Below, piece by piece: positions 29,282 to 38,948 of a stretch of 64,000 nt of DNA (within the stretch, counting starts at the first letter, position 1; each line of letters starts with the position of its first letter). Source of the DNA: Lactobacillus rodentium (GTDB lineage Bacteria; Bacillota; Bacilli; Lactobacillales; Lactobacillaceae); assembly GCF_003423665.1 (NCBI RefSeq), contig NZ_BFBY01000001.1:124001-188000 (forward strand). Direction: 5' to 3'. The notes beneath the pieces were generated by a model, which had not been told where the DNA came from, ran no database searches, and was given only the letters and a program-made list of their open reading frames with translations. The translations under genes were made by a program, and so were the position numbers.

Positions 29282-30661
29282 ATGGCAAAGGTTAAAACCC
29301 GTTACAAGTGTCGCAATTGTGGCTATATTTCGGCCTCATATTTGGGCCGTTGTCCTAATTGTGGTGCCTGGAATCAGTTTGAAAAAGAAACTGCAGAAGT
29401 CAAGACAGTTTCAACAAAGGCAACTGCATCACGTTTAATGACTAATACCGGAGTTAATGAACCGGTTAACTTAAAAGATATTAAAACGCATAAAGAAGAG
29501 AGAATTGTAACTCCCTTTGAAGAATTAAATCGAGTCTTGGGTGGAGGAATTGTACCAGGTTCTTTGGTATTGATTGGTGGCGATCCAGGAATTGGTAAGT
29601 CAACTCTAATGTTGCAAATTTCTAGTGCGCTTGCAAAAAAGCATAATGTTTTATATGTATCAGGAGAAGAATCTGCTAATCAAATAAAATTGCGAGCTGA
29701 TCGCTTAAACGTAGGTAATAGTGGGATGCTATTATATCCGGAAACAAATATGGAAAATGTTCGGGAGCAAATTAATGACGTTAAGCCAGATTTCTTAGTA
29801 ATTGATTCAATTCAAACGATGAATGAACCTTCACTTGATTCAATGGTCGGATCAGCTTCACAAGTGCGTGAAGTAACTAGTGAATTAATGAAAATCGCTA
29901 AAAATGATCAAATTACCGTTTTTGTAATTGGTCATGTAACTAAAGAGGGCTCAATTGCCGGTCCCAAAATTTTGGAACATATGGTTGATACCGTTCTTTA
30001 TTTTGAAGGAGATGGTAATCATTCATACCGAATGTTGCGTTCAGTTAAAAATCGTTTTGGGGCTGCTAACGAAATCGGAATGTTTGAAATGCGAACTGAA
30101 GGATTAGCTGAAGTTACGAATCCCTCGGCCATTTTTCTGGATCAACGATTACCAAATTCAACTGGTTCAGCAGTTGTCGTTTCATTAGAAGGAACACGAC
30201 CAATTTTAGCTGATATTCAGGCTTTAGTGACGCCAACAGCATTTGGCTATGCAAAAAGAACTACGTCTGGACTGGATTATAATCGAGTAGCTTTATTATT
30301 AGCCGTTTTAGAAAAGAGGGGCAATTTGATGTTGCAAAATCAGGATGCCTTTTTAACAGCAACTGGTGGAATTAAATTGAATGAACCAGCCGTTGATTTG
30401 GCAATTGCGATGGCTGTTGCCTCAAGTTATAAAAATCAAGAAATTTTGGCAACAGATTGTTTTGTTGGTGAAATTGGTTTAACTGGTGAAATTAGAAAAG
30501 TTAACCAGATTGAAGCTCGGGTAAATGAAGCTGCAAAAGTAGGCTTTAAGAGAATTTTTATTCCAAAACATAATATGACTAATAAGTTAAAAGCTAATAA
30601 CAAGATTGAAGTAATTGGGGTAGCAAGTTTACCGCAAACTTTAAAGTTAGTTTTCGGATAG
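29282..30661 (+). CDS. radA: DNA repair protein RadA
   Basis: The 459-residue ATPase helps branch migration in recombination. It has an N-terminal zinc finger CRNCGYISASYLGRCPNCGAW, a RecA-like core with Walker A GGDPGIGKSTLM, the RadA-specific KNRFGAANEIG and a C-terminal Lon-like domain. It follows dut in a dut-radA-gltX order like that of many Firmicutes. Length and motifs are complete. Confidence 0.97.
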   Translation: MAKVKTRYKCRNCGYISASYLGRCPNCGAWNQFEKETAEVKTVSTKATASRLMTNTGVNEPVNLKDIKTHKEERIVTPFEELNRVLGGGIVPGSLVLIGGDPGIGKSTLMLQISSALAKKHNVLYVSGEESANQIKLRADRLNVGNSGMLLYPETNMENVREQINDVKPDFLVIDSIQTMNEPSLDSMVGSASQVREVTSELMKIAKNDQITVFVIGHVTKEGSIAGPKILEHMVDTVLYFEGDGNHSYRMLRSVKNRFGAANEIGMFEMRTEGLAEVTNPSAIFLDQRLPNSTGSAVVVSLEGTRPILADIQALVTPTAFGYAKRTTSGLDYNRVALLLAVLEKRGNLMLQNQDAFLTATGGIKLNEPAVDLAIAMAVASSYKNQEILATDCFVGEIGLTGEIRKVNQIEARVNEAAKVGFKRIFIPKHNMTNKLKANNKIEVIGVASLPQTLKLVFG

Positions 30662-30733
30662 AATTGAACTTTTTACCAGTAAAAGTTAAACTTAAATAGG
30701 TAAATTATAGAATTTTGAAAGAGGCGCTTAATT

Positions 30734-32233
30734 TTGGCTAAACAAAAGATTCGCGTTCGTTACGCACCAAGTCCAACTGGACACTTACATATTGGTAACG
30801 CGCGTACAGCATTATTTAATTACTTATTTGCCCGTCATAATAAGGGTAAGATGATTCTTCGAATTGAAGATACTGACCAAAAACGTAATGTTGAAGGTGG
30901 TTCTAAGTCACAAATGGAAAACCTTCACTGGCTTGGCATTGACTGGGATGAAGGTCCAGATGTAGGTGGCGATTATGGTCCCTACCGCCAGTCAGAAAGA
31001 AAAGATATTTACAATAAATATATTCAACAATTAATTGATGAAGGTAAAGCTTATTATTCTTACAAGACTGAAGAAGAATTAGAAGCTCAACGTGAAGAAC
31101 AACGTGCAATGGGTGTTGCTCCTCACTATACTTATGAATACGAAGGCATGACTGCCGATGAAATTAAAAAGGCACAAGCAGATGCCGAAGCAAAGGGACT
31201 TAAGCCAGTTGTTAGAATTCATATTCCAGAAATGAGAACCTATGCTTGGGATGATATGGTTAAAGGCAAAGTATCTTTTGAATCTGATACTATTGGTGGT
31301 GATTTCGTTATCCAAAAACGTGATGGCATGCCAACTTATAACTTTGCGGTAGTAGTTGATGATCACTTAATGGAAATCACGCATGTTTTACGTGGGGATG
31401 ACCACGTTGCTAATACTCCTAAGCAATTAGTAGTATATGAAGCTTTAGGCTGGGAACCACCTAAGTTTGGTCACATGACTTTGATTATTAACTCAGAAAC
31501 TGGTAAAAAGCTTTCAAAACGTGACGAATCAGTACTTCAATTTATTGAACAATATCGTGATCTTGGTTATTTACCTGATGCAATGTTCAACTTTATTACT
31601 TTACTTGGTTGGTCGCCTGTAGGAGAAAGTGAAATTTTCTCACAAAGAGAATTAATCAAGTCCTTTGATCCAGCTCGTTTATCAAAATCACCTGCTGCTT
31701 TTGACCAAAAGAAACTTGAATGGATCAATAACCAATATGTTAAAAAGGCTGATCGTGATCAACTATTAGATTTAGCTTTAAATAACTTACAAGAAGCAGG
31801 TTTAGTAGATGAAGATATTACACCTGAAAAGATGGAATGGATTCGTCAATTAGTAAATATTTATGCTGTTCAAATGTCTTATACTCAACAAATTGTTGAT
31901 TTAGCTAAGATTTTCTTTGAAGACGAACCTGAACTTTCAGATGAAGAAGTTGAAGAACTTAAGAAAGACGATGCTCGTCCAGTAATTGAAGAATTTAAGA
32001 AGCAATTAGATAGTATTCCACGTTTTACTGCTGTTCAAGTTATGAATGCTATTCAAGCAACTAGACGCGAAACTGGAGTTAAGGGTAGAAAGTTGTTTAT
32101 GCCAATTAGAATTGCATCAACTCGTTCAATGGTTGGACCAGGTGTTGGCGAAGCCATCGAATTATTGGGTAAAGAAAAGGCTATGAAGCATATTGACTTA
32201 ACTTTAAAGCAATTAAGTGATCTTGGTCTTTAA
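30734..32233 (+). CDS. gltX: Glutamyl-tRNA synthetase
   Basis: The 499-residue class I synthetase charges tRNA-Glu, and probably tRNA-Gln for later amidation in this group. HIGH motif is [20 protein letters not shown] (residues 10-29), and the KMSKS equivalent is KKLSKRDES (near residue 260). It starts at TTG 30734 behind GAGGCG. It is followed by a terminator and then cysS, without the cysE that lies between them in B. subtilis. Confidence 0.97.
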   Translation: MAKQKIRVRYAPSPTGHLHIGNARTALFNYLFARHNKGKMILRIEDTDQKRNVEGGSKSQMENLHWLGIDWDEGPDVGGDYGPYRQSERKDIYNKYIQQLIDEGKAYYSYKTEEELEAQREEQRAMGVAPHYTYEYEGMTADEIKKAQADAEAKGLKPVVRIHIPEMRTYAWDDMVKGKVSFESDTIGGDFVIQKRDGMPTYNFAVVVDDHLMEITHVLRGDDHVANTPKQLVVYEALGWEPPKFGHMTLIINSETGKKLSKRDESVLQFIEQYRDLGYLPDAMFNFITLLGWSPVGESEIFSQRELIKSFDPARLSKSPAAFDQKKLEWINNQYVKKADRDQLLDLALNNLQEAGLVDEDITPEKMEWIRQLVNIYAVQMSYTQQIVDLAKIFFEDEPELSDEEVEELKKDDARPVIEEFKKQLDSIPRFTAVQVMNAIQATRRETGVKGRKLFMPIRIASTRSMVGPGVGEAIELLGKEKAMKHIDLTLKQLSDLGL

Positions 32234-32252
32234 AACAAATTTGATTTAAAAG

Positions 32253-32283
32253 TAAAGCTACGCGAAAGCGTAGCTTTTTTTTG
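32253..32283 (+). terminator. Terminator after gltX
   Basis: AAAGCTACGC pairs with GCGTAGCTTT around GAAA, followed by a run of eight T residues. Confidence 0.93.
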
Positions 32284-32325
32284 TTAGAATAGAGCTAATG
32301 AGATATTTAGAAAAGAGGGATCTGT

Positions 32326-33744
32326 GTGAAAGTTTTTAACACTTTAACCCGCGAAAAAGAAGAATTCAAGCCACTTGAGGCTAAAAAAGTAAGTATGTAT
32401 GTTTGTGGCCCCACTGTGTATAACTATATTCATATTGGAAATGCTAGAAGTGTCATTGCTTTTGATACTATTAGACGCTATTTTGAATATCGTGGCTATG
32501 AGGTAAAGTATATTTCTAATTTCACAGATGTCGATGACAAAATGATTAATGAAGCTAGAAAGGAAAAGATTACTGTTCCTGAACTAGCTGATAAATTTAT
32601 TGCGGCTTATAACGAAGATACAGCTGCCTTAAATATTAAACCAGCAACTTTTCATCCTCGTGCAACACATGAAATAAAGGATATTATTGCCTTTGTAGAA
32701 GAATTAATTAATAAGGGTTATGCCTATGAAGTAAACGGCAATGTTTACTATCGTGCTAAAAAGTTTGCTAATTACGGTAAATTAAGTGATCAAAATATTG
32801 CTGAACTTGAAGAAGGTGCTTCAAGTCATATTGATAGTAAAGAACAAGAAGAAAAAGAAGACCCAATTGATTTTGCATTATGGAAAGCGCAAAAAGAAGA
32901 TGATGAAATTGCTTGGGATTCACCTTGGGGTAAAGGACGGCCAGGTTGGCACATCGAATGTTCAGTAATGAGCACCAAATATTTGGGAGATACTTTCGAT
33001 ATCCATGGTGGTGGACAGGACTTAGAGTTCCCCCATCATGAAAATGAAATTGCCCAAAGTGAAGCTGAAACCGGGAAAAAATTTGTTAATTATTGGCTTC
33101 ATAATGGTTTTGTGACTGTAGGTAAGAAGCAAGAAAAGATGTCCAAGTCTTTGCATAATTTTGTGACGGTTCATGATATTTTAAAAGTTGTTGATCCTCA
33201 AGTTCTACGTTTCTATATGTCGAGTGTTCAATATCGTCGTCCAATTAATTATTCTGAAGATGGCTTAAAACAGGCAGCTACTGTCTTAGAACGTTATAAA
33301 AACACATTACGTTTAACTAATGATCGTTTAGCTGAAGATAGTGTGACAGAGATGGATGAGGAATTTAGAGCTGATATAGAACAAGCTCAAGCTCAGTTCA
33401 TTGAGGCTATGGATGATGATTTTAATGTGCAAAATGCATTAAGTGTTGTTTATGATTTAGTATCAAAGGCCAATACTCATTTGCAAAAAGAGCACATTGA
33501 TCGGAGTGCGGTAACTAACTTTAAGGAATTATTAACTACTTGGTTAAGTATTTTTGGAGTAGATTTGGCTGATTCTCAAATCAATTCTGATGATGAACAA
33601 GAAATTGAAGTCCTAATAACTAAAAGAGACCAAGCTCGCCAAAATAAAGATTGGGCAACAAGTGATCAAATACGTGATCAATTAAAAGATATGGGAATTA
33701 TTGTTGAAGATAGTCCTCAAGGAACGAGGTGGCATCGTGCTTAA
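32326..33744 (+). CDS. cysS: Cysteinyl-tRNA synthetase
   Basis: The 472-residue class I synthetase has HIGH in [17 protein letters not shown], whose Cys joins the zinc site, then ECSVMS and [11 protein letters not shown] for further zinc ligands, and KMSKSLHNF. It starts at GTG 32326. Its last eight bases overlap the start of mrnC, so the two are coupled, as in B. subtilis. Confidence 0.97.
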   Translation: MKVFNTLTREKEEFKPLEAKKVSMYVCGPTVYNYIHIGNARSVIAFDTIRRYFEYRGYEVKYISNFTDVDDKMINEARKEKITVPELADKFIAAYNEDTAALNIKPATFHPRATHEIKDIIAFVEELINKGYAYEVNGNVYYRAKKFANYGKLSDQNIAELEEGASSHIDSKEQEEKEDPIDFALWKAQKEDDEIAWDSPWGKGRPGWHIECSVMSTKYLGDTFDIHGGGQDLEFPHHENEIAQSEAETGKKFVNYWLHNGFVTVGKKQEKMSKSLHNFVTVHDILKVVDPQVLRFYMSSVQYRRPINYSEDGLKQAATVLERYKNTLRLTNDRLAEDSVTEMDEEFRADIEQAQAQFIEAMDDDFNVQNALSVVYDLVSKANTHLQKEHIDRSAVTNFKELLTTWLSIFGVDLADSQINSDDEQEIEVLITKRDQARQNKDWATSDQIRDQLKDMGIIVEDSPQGTRWHRA

Positions 33745-34180
33745 GCCAAAAGTTTTAGTGGAAAAAAATCAAAATCCTAATGGCTTAGGTCCATTAACGT
33801 TAGCATACTTAGGTGATGGGGTTTATGAAGTGTATATTCGCCGCCACTTAGTCAAAGGTGGAATTGTCAAACCCCAAATGTTGCAACGATATGCTACGCA
33901 TTACGTTTCTGCCAAGGCACAAGCAGCCTTAATAACGAAAATGAAAGACTTAGAAATGTTGAGTGAGGAAGAATTGGCAGCTTTTCAAAGAGGACGCAAT
34001 GCTAAAAGCCATACTCATGCTAAGAATACTTCGATCAATACTTATAAATTATCTACTGGATTCGAAGCAATGTTTGGCTACCTTGATTTATTAGGCCAAA
34101 CAAAGCGTATTGAGGAACTAGCACGTTGGTGTATTGAACAAGTAGAGAATGGAGGACTTGAAAATTATGAGTTCAAATAG
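33737..34180 (+). CDS. mrnC: Mini-ribonuclease III
   Basis: The 147-residue RNase III-like protein lacks a double-stranded RNA-binding domain and matures 23S rRNA in Bacillus. The catalytic motif is [17 protein letters not shown] near residue 23, and [10 protein letters not shown] follows later. Open frame extends upstream to 33701, but GTG 33737 has CGAGGTGG just before it and gives the family length. It overlaps cysS by eight bases and rlmB by 14. Confidence 0.93.
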   Translation: MLKPKVLVEKNQNPNGLGPLTLAYLGDGVYEVYIRRHLVKGGIVKPQMLQRYATHYVSAKAQAALITKMKDLEMLSEEELAAFQRGRNAKSHTHAKNTSINTYKLSTGFEAMFGYLDLLGQTKRIEELARWCIEQVENGGLENYEFK

Positions 34181-34919
34181 TGATTTCGTTTTTGGGCGTC
34201 ATGCTGGCCTAGATTTTTTGAAAACTCAAGATCCTGAAAAGGTAAATAAGGTTTTTTTGCAAAAGGGAGTACGTGAAGATTTTGCAAATCAAGTTTATCA
34301 ATTAGCTCGTAAAAAGCACTTAATTGTTCAAAATGTTCCGAAGAATAAATTGGATCAGTTAACTGATAATGGTAATCACCAAGGTTTAGTTTTGGCGGTT
34401 TCTTCCTTTGAATATGCAGTCTTTGATGAGTTATTAGATAAGTTAGAGTCAGATGGTAAAGAGCCGTTTTTACTAATGCTAGACTCAATTGAAGATCCAC
34501 ATAATCTTGGCTCGATTTTACGTACTTGTGATGCTACTGGTGTTGATGGAGTAATCATTCCACAGAGAAGGGCAAGTGGGTTGACCTCGGTTGTGGCCAA
34601 AACTTCTACTGGAGCAATTGACTACGTGCCAGTTGCTCGTGTTAATAATTTGGTTCAAACCACAAAAATCCTTAAGGACAGAGGTTATTGGTTGTTCGGA
34701 ACTGCAATGCAGGGACAAGATTATCGTCAATGGGATGCCAAGGGGAAAACTGTTTTGGTAATTGGAAATGAAGGTAAAGGAATTTCACCATTATTGCTAA
34801 AACAGATGGATCAAACTTTAACTATTCCAATGATTGGACACGTCCAATCATTAAACGCAAGTGTAGCAACTGGAGTATTACTTTATCAGATGTTTGCTAG
34901 CCGTCATCAAGGTAAATAA
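34167..34919 (+). CDS. rlmB: 23S rRNA 2'-O-methyltransferase RlmB (TrmH family)
   Basis: The 250-residue SPOUT methyltransferase has an N-terminal L30e-like domain (FVFGRHAGLDFL) and the knotted C-terminal domain: motif 1 DPHNLGSILRTCDATGVDGV, motif 2 VIGNEGKGISPL and motif 3 SLNASVATGVLLYQ. It likely modifies G2251 in 23S rRNA. ATG 34167 is preferred to 34149 because GGAGG at 34151-34155 precedes it. It overlaps mrnC. Its terminator has been split by an insertion sequence. Confidence 0.93.
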   Translation: MSSNSDFVFGRHAGLDFLKTQDPEKVNKVFLQKGVREDFANQVYQLARKKHLIVQNVPKNKLDQLTDNGNHQGLVLAVSSFEYAVFDELLDKLESDGKEPFLLMLDSIEDPHNLGSILRTCDATGVDGVIIPQRRASGLTSVVAKTSTGAIDYVPVARVNNLVQTTKILKDRGYWLFGTAMQGQDYRQWDAKGKTVLVIGNEGKGISPLLLKQMDQTLTIPMIGHVQSLNASVATGVLLYQMFASRHQGK

Positions 34920-34934
34920 TATTTCCCTGGTAAT

Positions 34935-34946
34935 AAAGAAGGTACA
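34935..34946 (+). terminator. Left arm of rlmB terminator split by IS
   Basis: AAAGAAGGTACA stops at the insertion sequence. With the target duplicate removed, it joins to bases 36421 onward and forms a 14-bp stem with the arm at 36431-36444. In the present DNA the two arms are 1.48 kb apart. Confidence 0.75.
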
Positions 34947-34977
34947 TGAAGCTAACCCCTAAAACTGGACGTTAGTT

Positions 34978-35802
34978 TTAAATATATTTTTCTAAGGCAA
35001 GATTCCAATATTCCATTGGAGTCTTGCCTTTTAATGTATGGCGAATTCTCTCAAAGTTGTAATATCTCAGGTATTTCTTTATTGCTTTGATTAACTTTTC
35101 TTTAGTTTGATAATGTTGATTAAAGTACATTTCAACTTTCATAGTATGGAAGAAGCTCTCCATAGCCGCATTGTCATGACAATTTCCTCTTCTAGACATA
35201 CTCTGGAATATCTTTGCTCGTTTTAGCTTATTTCTATATTTATTTGATTGATATTGAATTCCCTGATCACTATGGATAGTCATTCGATAATTTAGGTTTG
35301 GTCGTTTATCAATTACTTGCTTAAGTCCTTCCATTACAAATTCAGTATTTGGATGATCACTAATACTAAAACCAATTATTGCACCACCACATAGATCCTT
35401 ATAAGGGGAGATATAGATTCTTTCATTCATACTCATATTTCCATATCTGAACTCACTGACGTCAGTGACAATCTTTTGGTAAGGTCTATCTGTTTTAAAT
35501 TTTCGATGAAATTTATTTTTAGCCTTTTTACCTTGTGGGCCCTTAGAAGAATCATATTTACCGGCCCTAAGATTATAAATTCTTCCCGAAATATGATTTT
35601 GATGCATAATACGTTGAACACGTTTATGATTTATTTTATGTCCCAGACGATGAAGCTGATCAGTTACTCTAAGATAGCCATAGCCCAGATTATGCTTCTT
35701 AATTTTTAAGATTATTGTTAATAATTTTTTGTCACTAATCTTTTGTTTACGTTCATGAGGCTGATAATAATATGTGCTCTTAGATAAAGAGGTTAATGGC
35801 AA
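34978..35802 (-). CDS. IS150-group transposase orfB (DDE integrase)
   Basis: The 274 residues shown from 35802 contain the rve integrase core: first Asp in TDVSEFRYGN, second Asp in HSDQGIQYQS and Glu in RRGNCHDNAAMESFF. The frame is open further upstream to the slippery A7 run near 35898-35904 (reading RTKQEERQIIKELRQEFGF before SKSTYYY). The natural product is therefore probably an OrfAB fusion rather than a separate protein. It catalyses excision and integration of the element. Confidence 0.9.
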   Translation of the reverse strand: MPLTSLSKSTYYYQPHERKQKISDKKLLTIILKIKKHNLGYGYLRVTDQLHRLGHKINHKRVQRIMHQNHISGRIYNLRAGKYDSSKGPQGKKAKNKFHRKFKTDRPYQKIVTDVSEFRYGNMSMNERIYISPYKDLCGGAIIGFSISDHPNTEFVMEGLKQVIDKRPNLNYRMTIHSDQGIQYQSNKYRNKLKRAKIFQSMSRRGNCHDNAAMESFFHTMKVEMYFNQHYQTKEKLIKAIKKYLRYYNFERIRHTLKGKTPMEYWNLALEKYI

Positions 35803-35846
35803 TAACTCTGTTAACTTAAATCCAAATTCTTGCCTTAATTCTTTAA

Positions 35847-36380
35847 TTATTTGCCGTTCTTCTTGTTTTGTTCTCTGTTTTGAATTAAGGCGTCTAATTT
35901 TTTTAAGTATTCATTTTCAATGAAGAGACTACGATTTTCTTTTCTTAATCTTTCTAATTCTTCACGCTCTGATTTAGAAAGCGGACTAATTTTCTTTTGC
36001 TTTTTAAACAATGGAGGTCGACCTCGTTTTTTATTTGAAGCAACAAGATCTCCTTTATCTTTAGCTTTTTGCCATTGATAAATAGTGCCTGGATTTGAAA
36101 TACCAAACTTAACTGCAGTTGCTTCATAAGTTTCATGATATTGTTTTTTCCAGTTTAAAACATTAAGTTTAAATTCACCACTATATTCTTCATGCTTTTT
36201 CTTAGGATTGAGAATATTAGGTCCATGTCTTTTATATTGTTTTACCCAAAAAAGAAGTTGAGCATGCTCTCCGATATTAAATTTTTTTATTATTTCTCCT
36301 GAACTTTGACCTTCAAGATATAATTTAACGGCTGCTAGTTTTTGTTCATAAGTAAATTTAGTCAAAATAAAAACCTCCAA
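35847..36380 (-). CDS. IS150-group transposase orfA (HTH protein)
   Basis: The 177-residue protein has two helix-turn-helix segments (FTYEQKLAAVKLYLEGQSSG at the start and KFGISNPGTIYQW near residue 85) and a C-terminal leucine-zipper-like coiled coil (SEREELERLRKENRSLF). It binds the terminal repeats. ATG choices are 36380 or the later MTKFTYEQ-like start a few codons in; the former is kept. Ribosomes that slip at A7 make OrfAB. Confidence 0.85.
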   Translation of the reverse strand: MEVFILTKFTYEQKLAAVKLYLEGQSSGEIIKKFNIGEHAQLLFWVKQYKRHGPNILNPKKKHEEYSGEFKLNVLNWKKQYHETYEATAVKFGISNPGTIYQWQKAKDKGDLVASNKKRGRPPLFKKQKKISPLSKSEREELERLRKENRSLFIENEYLKKLDALIQNREQNKKNGK

Positions 36381-36420
36381 AGCTGAACTTTTTGTCCAAC
36401 TTTGGGGGTTAACTTCAACA

Positions 36421-36444
36421 GTCTAATAAAACTGTACCTTCTTT
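36421..36444 (+). terminator. Right arm of rlmB terminator split by IS
   Basis: GTCTAATAAA followed by ACTGTACCTTCTTT and T residues is the loop and 3' arm of the hairpin whose 5' arm lies left of the insertion sequence. Alone it cannot form the stem. Confidence 0.75.
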
Positions 36445-36503
36445 TGTTAGAAATAAGTTTGAATGTAAGCCTTAAACATTTGTTTGCTATTTCACAAAAT
36501 ATC

Positions 36504-36535
36504 CCTCCGCTATTCTAAAAACAAAAACGCGGAGG
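36504..36535 (+). promoter_or_regulatory. Inverted repeat covering the sigH ribosome site
   Basis: CCTCCGC (36504-36510) and GCGGAGG (36529-36535) are perfect seven-base complements separated by 18 bases. The right arm contains the only Shine-Dalgarno of the sigma factor gene (GGAGG, six bases before ATG 36542). If both arms are transcribed, the hairpin would hide the ribosome site. A TATTCT in the loop could instead be a -10 box, in which case the repeat would be a DNA operator. Confidence 0.6.
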
Positions 36536-36541
36536 TCTGAT

Positions 36542-37096
36542 ATGATAGAAAAGTCAGAACGAGATTTAATTATAGGTGTAAAAAATAAGAATGACGATGA
36601 TTTGAGAGAATTAATGCATCGTTACATGCCTCTGGTTAATAATGTAAAAAAACGTTATTACATTCGTCATTATGATAATGATGATTGGGATCAAGATGCA
36701 ATGATGATATGTTATGAAACATGTTGTTTATTTGACTTTAGTCTGAATAAGTCTTTTGGAGCATTTTATAAAACAAAGCTTTGTAATCATGCACGTTCAC
36801 TTTTACGTTATGAGCTTGCAAAGCGCCGTGAACCTTACCGTAAGGCAATTTCTTATGAAGTAGCAACAACTAATGGCTTGATAAATGAGGAGGGAAGAGA
36901 ATTAAGCATAACTCCTGGCAAAGACATTTATCAAAATTATCTGAAAAACTTAAGTAAATTAGAATTGGTAGCTACTTTATTTCTACTAGGATTAATGACC
37001 CAAGAACGTGCCTGTCAATTAGCTCAATGCTCCTATATGCAATTATTACAGGCAAAAGGACGTTGTAAGAAAAAGCTATCTCAAGAAATGAAATAA
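36542..37096 (+). CDS. sigH: Sigma-70-type factor, SigH/ComX-like
   Basis: The 184-residue protein resembles the SigH group: region 2 covers LMHRYMPLVNNVKKRYYIRHYDNDDWDQDAMMICYE (residues 24-60) and a weak region 4 lies near residues 140-175 (LLGLMTQERACQLAQCSYMQLLQAKGR). Its place between rlmB and rpmG-secE-nusG is that of sigH in B. subtilis. In lactic acid bacteria such factors control competence genes. The ribosome site is within an inverted repeat, so expression may be translationally controlled. Target genes cannot be inferred here. Confidence 0.8.
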   Translation: MIEKSERDLIIGVKNKNDDDLRELMHRYMPLVNNVKKRYYIRHYDNDDWDQDAMMICYETCCLFDFSLNKSFGAFYKTKLCNHARSLLRYELAKRREPYRKAISYEVATTNGLINEEGRELSITPGKDIYQNYLKNLSKLELVATLFLLGLMTQERACQLAQCSYMQLLQAKGRCKKKLSQEMK

Positions 37097-37144
37097 GCAT
37101 ATAATTTAATAAAGAAAATAAAATCAAAAATTAGAGGAAAGAAA

Positions 37145-37360
37145 ATGACAAAGATTGATAATTTAACTTGGTTAGATAGTTCAATGAAAGAAAATTTCGA
37201 ATGGAGCGAAGGAGACGAGACTGTTCGCGAAGTATTATGGCATTATTTTTTAGAAATAGCGGGAAATGATGCAAGTAGGGCAGAAACATTGATGCTTGAT
37301 CTATTAAATCAAGGAGATTCAGCAATTAAACAATTAATAGAACAAGATATTAAAAAATAG
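37145..37360 (+). CDS. Small acidic protein of unknown function
   Basis: The 71-residue acidic protein has no recognised motif. It has a Trp-rich start (TKIDNLTWLDSSMKENFEW) and predicted helices (LLNQGDSAIKQLIEQDIKK at the end). AGAGGAAAG precedes the ATG. It lies 48 bases after sigH and ten bases before a sugar kinase, so it is probably translated, but no function can be given. Confidence 0.55.
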   Translation: MTKIDNLTWLDSSMKENFEWSEGDETVREVLWHYFLEIAGNDASRAETLMLDLLNQGDSAIKQLIEQDIKK

Positions 37361-37370
37361 GGCTAATAAT

Positions 37371-38870
37371 ATGAAAGAAGTTATTGGAATAGATATTGGG
37401 ACTACTGCCACTAAGGGTGTGCTTTATGATGAGCATGGGCAACAGTTAGCACAAGTTAGTCAAGGATATCCTTTATTACAAGAGCAAGTGAATCAAGCTG
37501 AAGAAGATCCCAAAGTTATTTTTGCTGCGGTTCAACATATTTTATTTGAATTGGCAAAAATCGCTAAAGAAAAAGGAGAACTAGCAGCTATTTCTTGGTC
37601 CGCACAAATGCATAGTTTAATTGGCTTAGATAATAAATTTGTTCCATTAACTAATAGTTTCACTTGGGCAGACAATCGAGCCGCAGATTATGTTGAAGAG
37701 GATAATAGTATTTATCTAAAAACTGGCTTGCCTAACCATCCTATGGGACCAATTTATAAATTGCGTTGGTTAAAACAACAAAATTTCCCACTTTTTAAGC
37801 AAGTCAAATATTGGGTCGGAATCAAAGAATATATTCTGGCACGCTTAACGGGACAACTAAAAGAAGATTTAACCATGGCGGCCGGAACGGGACTTTTGAA
37901 TTTACATACTTTAACTTGGGATCAGGAATTGCTCAAAAGTCTGGCTATTCAACAAGAACAGTTGCCTAGCTTAACTATGCCAAGTGATCTTGCTGGTTAT
38001 CTCACTCCCGAATTTAGTCAAAAGTTAGGAATTAGTTCATCAGTACCAATAATTATGGGTGCTAGTGATGGATACTTATCTACAATTGGTGTTGGGGTGC
38101 TTGATCAAAACGAGTTTGCTTTAAATGTGGGAACCTCAGGTGCCATTCGAACTTTAGTCTCAGAACCTTTAACAAATAGAGCAGGAAAATTTTTTAGTTA
38201 TGCTGCGCCAAATCATCAATATCTAATTGGTGGACCGGTTAATAATGGTGGGATAGTTTTTGCTTGGGCAAAAAACACACTTTTTGGTCCTGATGCGACA
38301 GTAGATGATTATTTTTCAGCTGCTGAAACTGTTCCTGCAGGTAGCAATGGCTTATTTTTTCATCCCTATTTAGGTGGTGAACGTGCTCCAATCTGGAATT
38401 CAGCTGCTAGAGGTTCATTTGTTGGCCTTACAAGAAATCACACTCAACCACAAATGGCACGTAGTGTTTTAGAAGGAATAATTTATAATTTAGCTGGTGT
38501 TAGTAAGACCTTGAGTGAACAAGTTTCTCAGCCTAAATTTTTGAAAATTACTGGTGGCTTTGTTAAAAGTGATTTTATTAGACAAATGTTAGCAGACGTA
38601 TTTAATTTACCAGTACAAGCCATGAAGCAACAACAAAGTGGTAGTATTGGTGCCTTTTTCTTGGCTGGATTAGCATTAGGTTGGTTCCATAAACTTGACG
38701 AAATTAAGCAATTTACTACTCCGGAAAAAACCTATTTTCCTAAGGCAGAAAATGTACAGGTGTATCAAGAGTTATTACCAATTTATCGTGAAATTGAACA
38801 TAATCTTGATCATACATATGAGCATATTGCTAATTGGCAAAAAAATAATCCAAATAAATTTATTAATTAA
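37371..38870 (+). CDS. gntK: FGGY-family carbohydrate kinase, probable gluconokinase
   Basis: The 499-residue kinase begins KEVIGIDIGTTATKGVLYDE (phosphate 1 loop) and has SWSAQMHSLIGLD, TWADNRAADYV and the C-terminal FGGY region SGSIGAFFLAG. The N-terminal pattern fits gluconokinases better than glycerol or xylulose kinases. It would phosphorylate gluconate for the pentose phosphate route. No gluconate permease is adjacent. The gene faces glycerate kinase across a shared terminator. Confidence 0.82.
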   Translation: MKEVIGIDIGTTATKGVLYDEHGQQLAQVSQGYPLLQEQVNQAEEDPKVIFAAVQHILFELAKIAKEKGELAAISWSAQMHSLIGLDNKFVPLTNSFTWADNRAADYVEEDNSIYLKTGLPNHPMGPIYKLRWLKQQNFPLFKQVKYWVGIKEYILARLTGQLKEDLTMAAGTGLLNLHTLTWDQELLKSLAIQQEQLPSLTMPSDLAGYLTPEFSQKLGISSSVPIIMGASDGYLSTIGVGVLDQNEFALNVGTSGAIRTLVSEPLTNRAGKFFSYAAPNHQYLIGGPVNNGGIVFAWAKNTLFGPDATVDDYFSAAETVPAGSNGLFFHPYLGGERAPIWNSAARGSFVGLTRNHTQPQMARSVLEGIIYNLAGVSKTLSEQVSQPKFLKITGGFVKSDFIRQMLADVFNLPVQAMKQQQSGSIGAFFLAGLALGWFHKLDEIKQFTTPEKTYFPKAENVQVYQELLPIYREIEHNLDHTYEHIANWQKNNPNKFIN

Positions 38871-38933
38871 AAAGACGACTTTCAATAATATGTCCTAATT
38901 TTAGGGTCATGTTATCTAGAGTCGTCTTTTTAA
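38868..38933. terminator. Long bidirectional terminator
   Basis: AAAAGACGACT and AGTCGTCTTTT pair across a 39-base loop that itself contains CCTAAAATTAGG-like pairing. It separates convergent gntK and the glycerate kinase gene. Confidence 0.75.
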
Positions 38934-38948
38934 TTGCAATTTTTAAAT

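Larger units (their letters stand above)
34947..36417 (-). mobile_element. IS3-family (IS150-group) insertion sequence
   Basis: The 1471-bp element has imperfect 24-bp inverted repeats starting TGAAG and ending CTTCA (34947-34970 and 36394-36417, four mismatches). It carries two overlapping frames, orfA and orfB, linked by a likely -1 frameshift, and is flanked by the 3-bp direct repeat ACA (34944-34946 and 36418-36420). All these features fit the IS150 group; it resembles lactobacillar IS1223, but identity was not tested. Both open frames look intact, so the element could still be active. Confidence 0.92.

Noticed and set aside
30662-30733. Possible T-box or other riboswitch before gltX, or before cysS at 32284-32325
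   Set aside because: Both gaps are too short and show no T-box sequence (TGGNACCGCG-like) or specifier stem.
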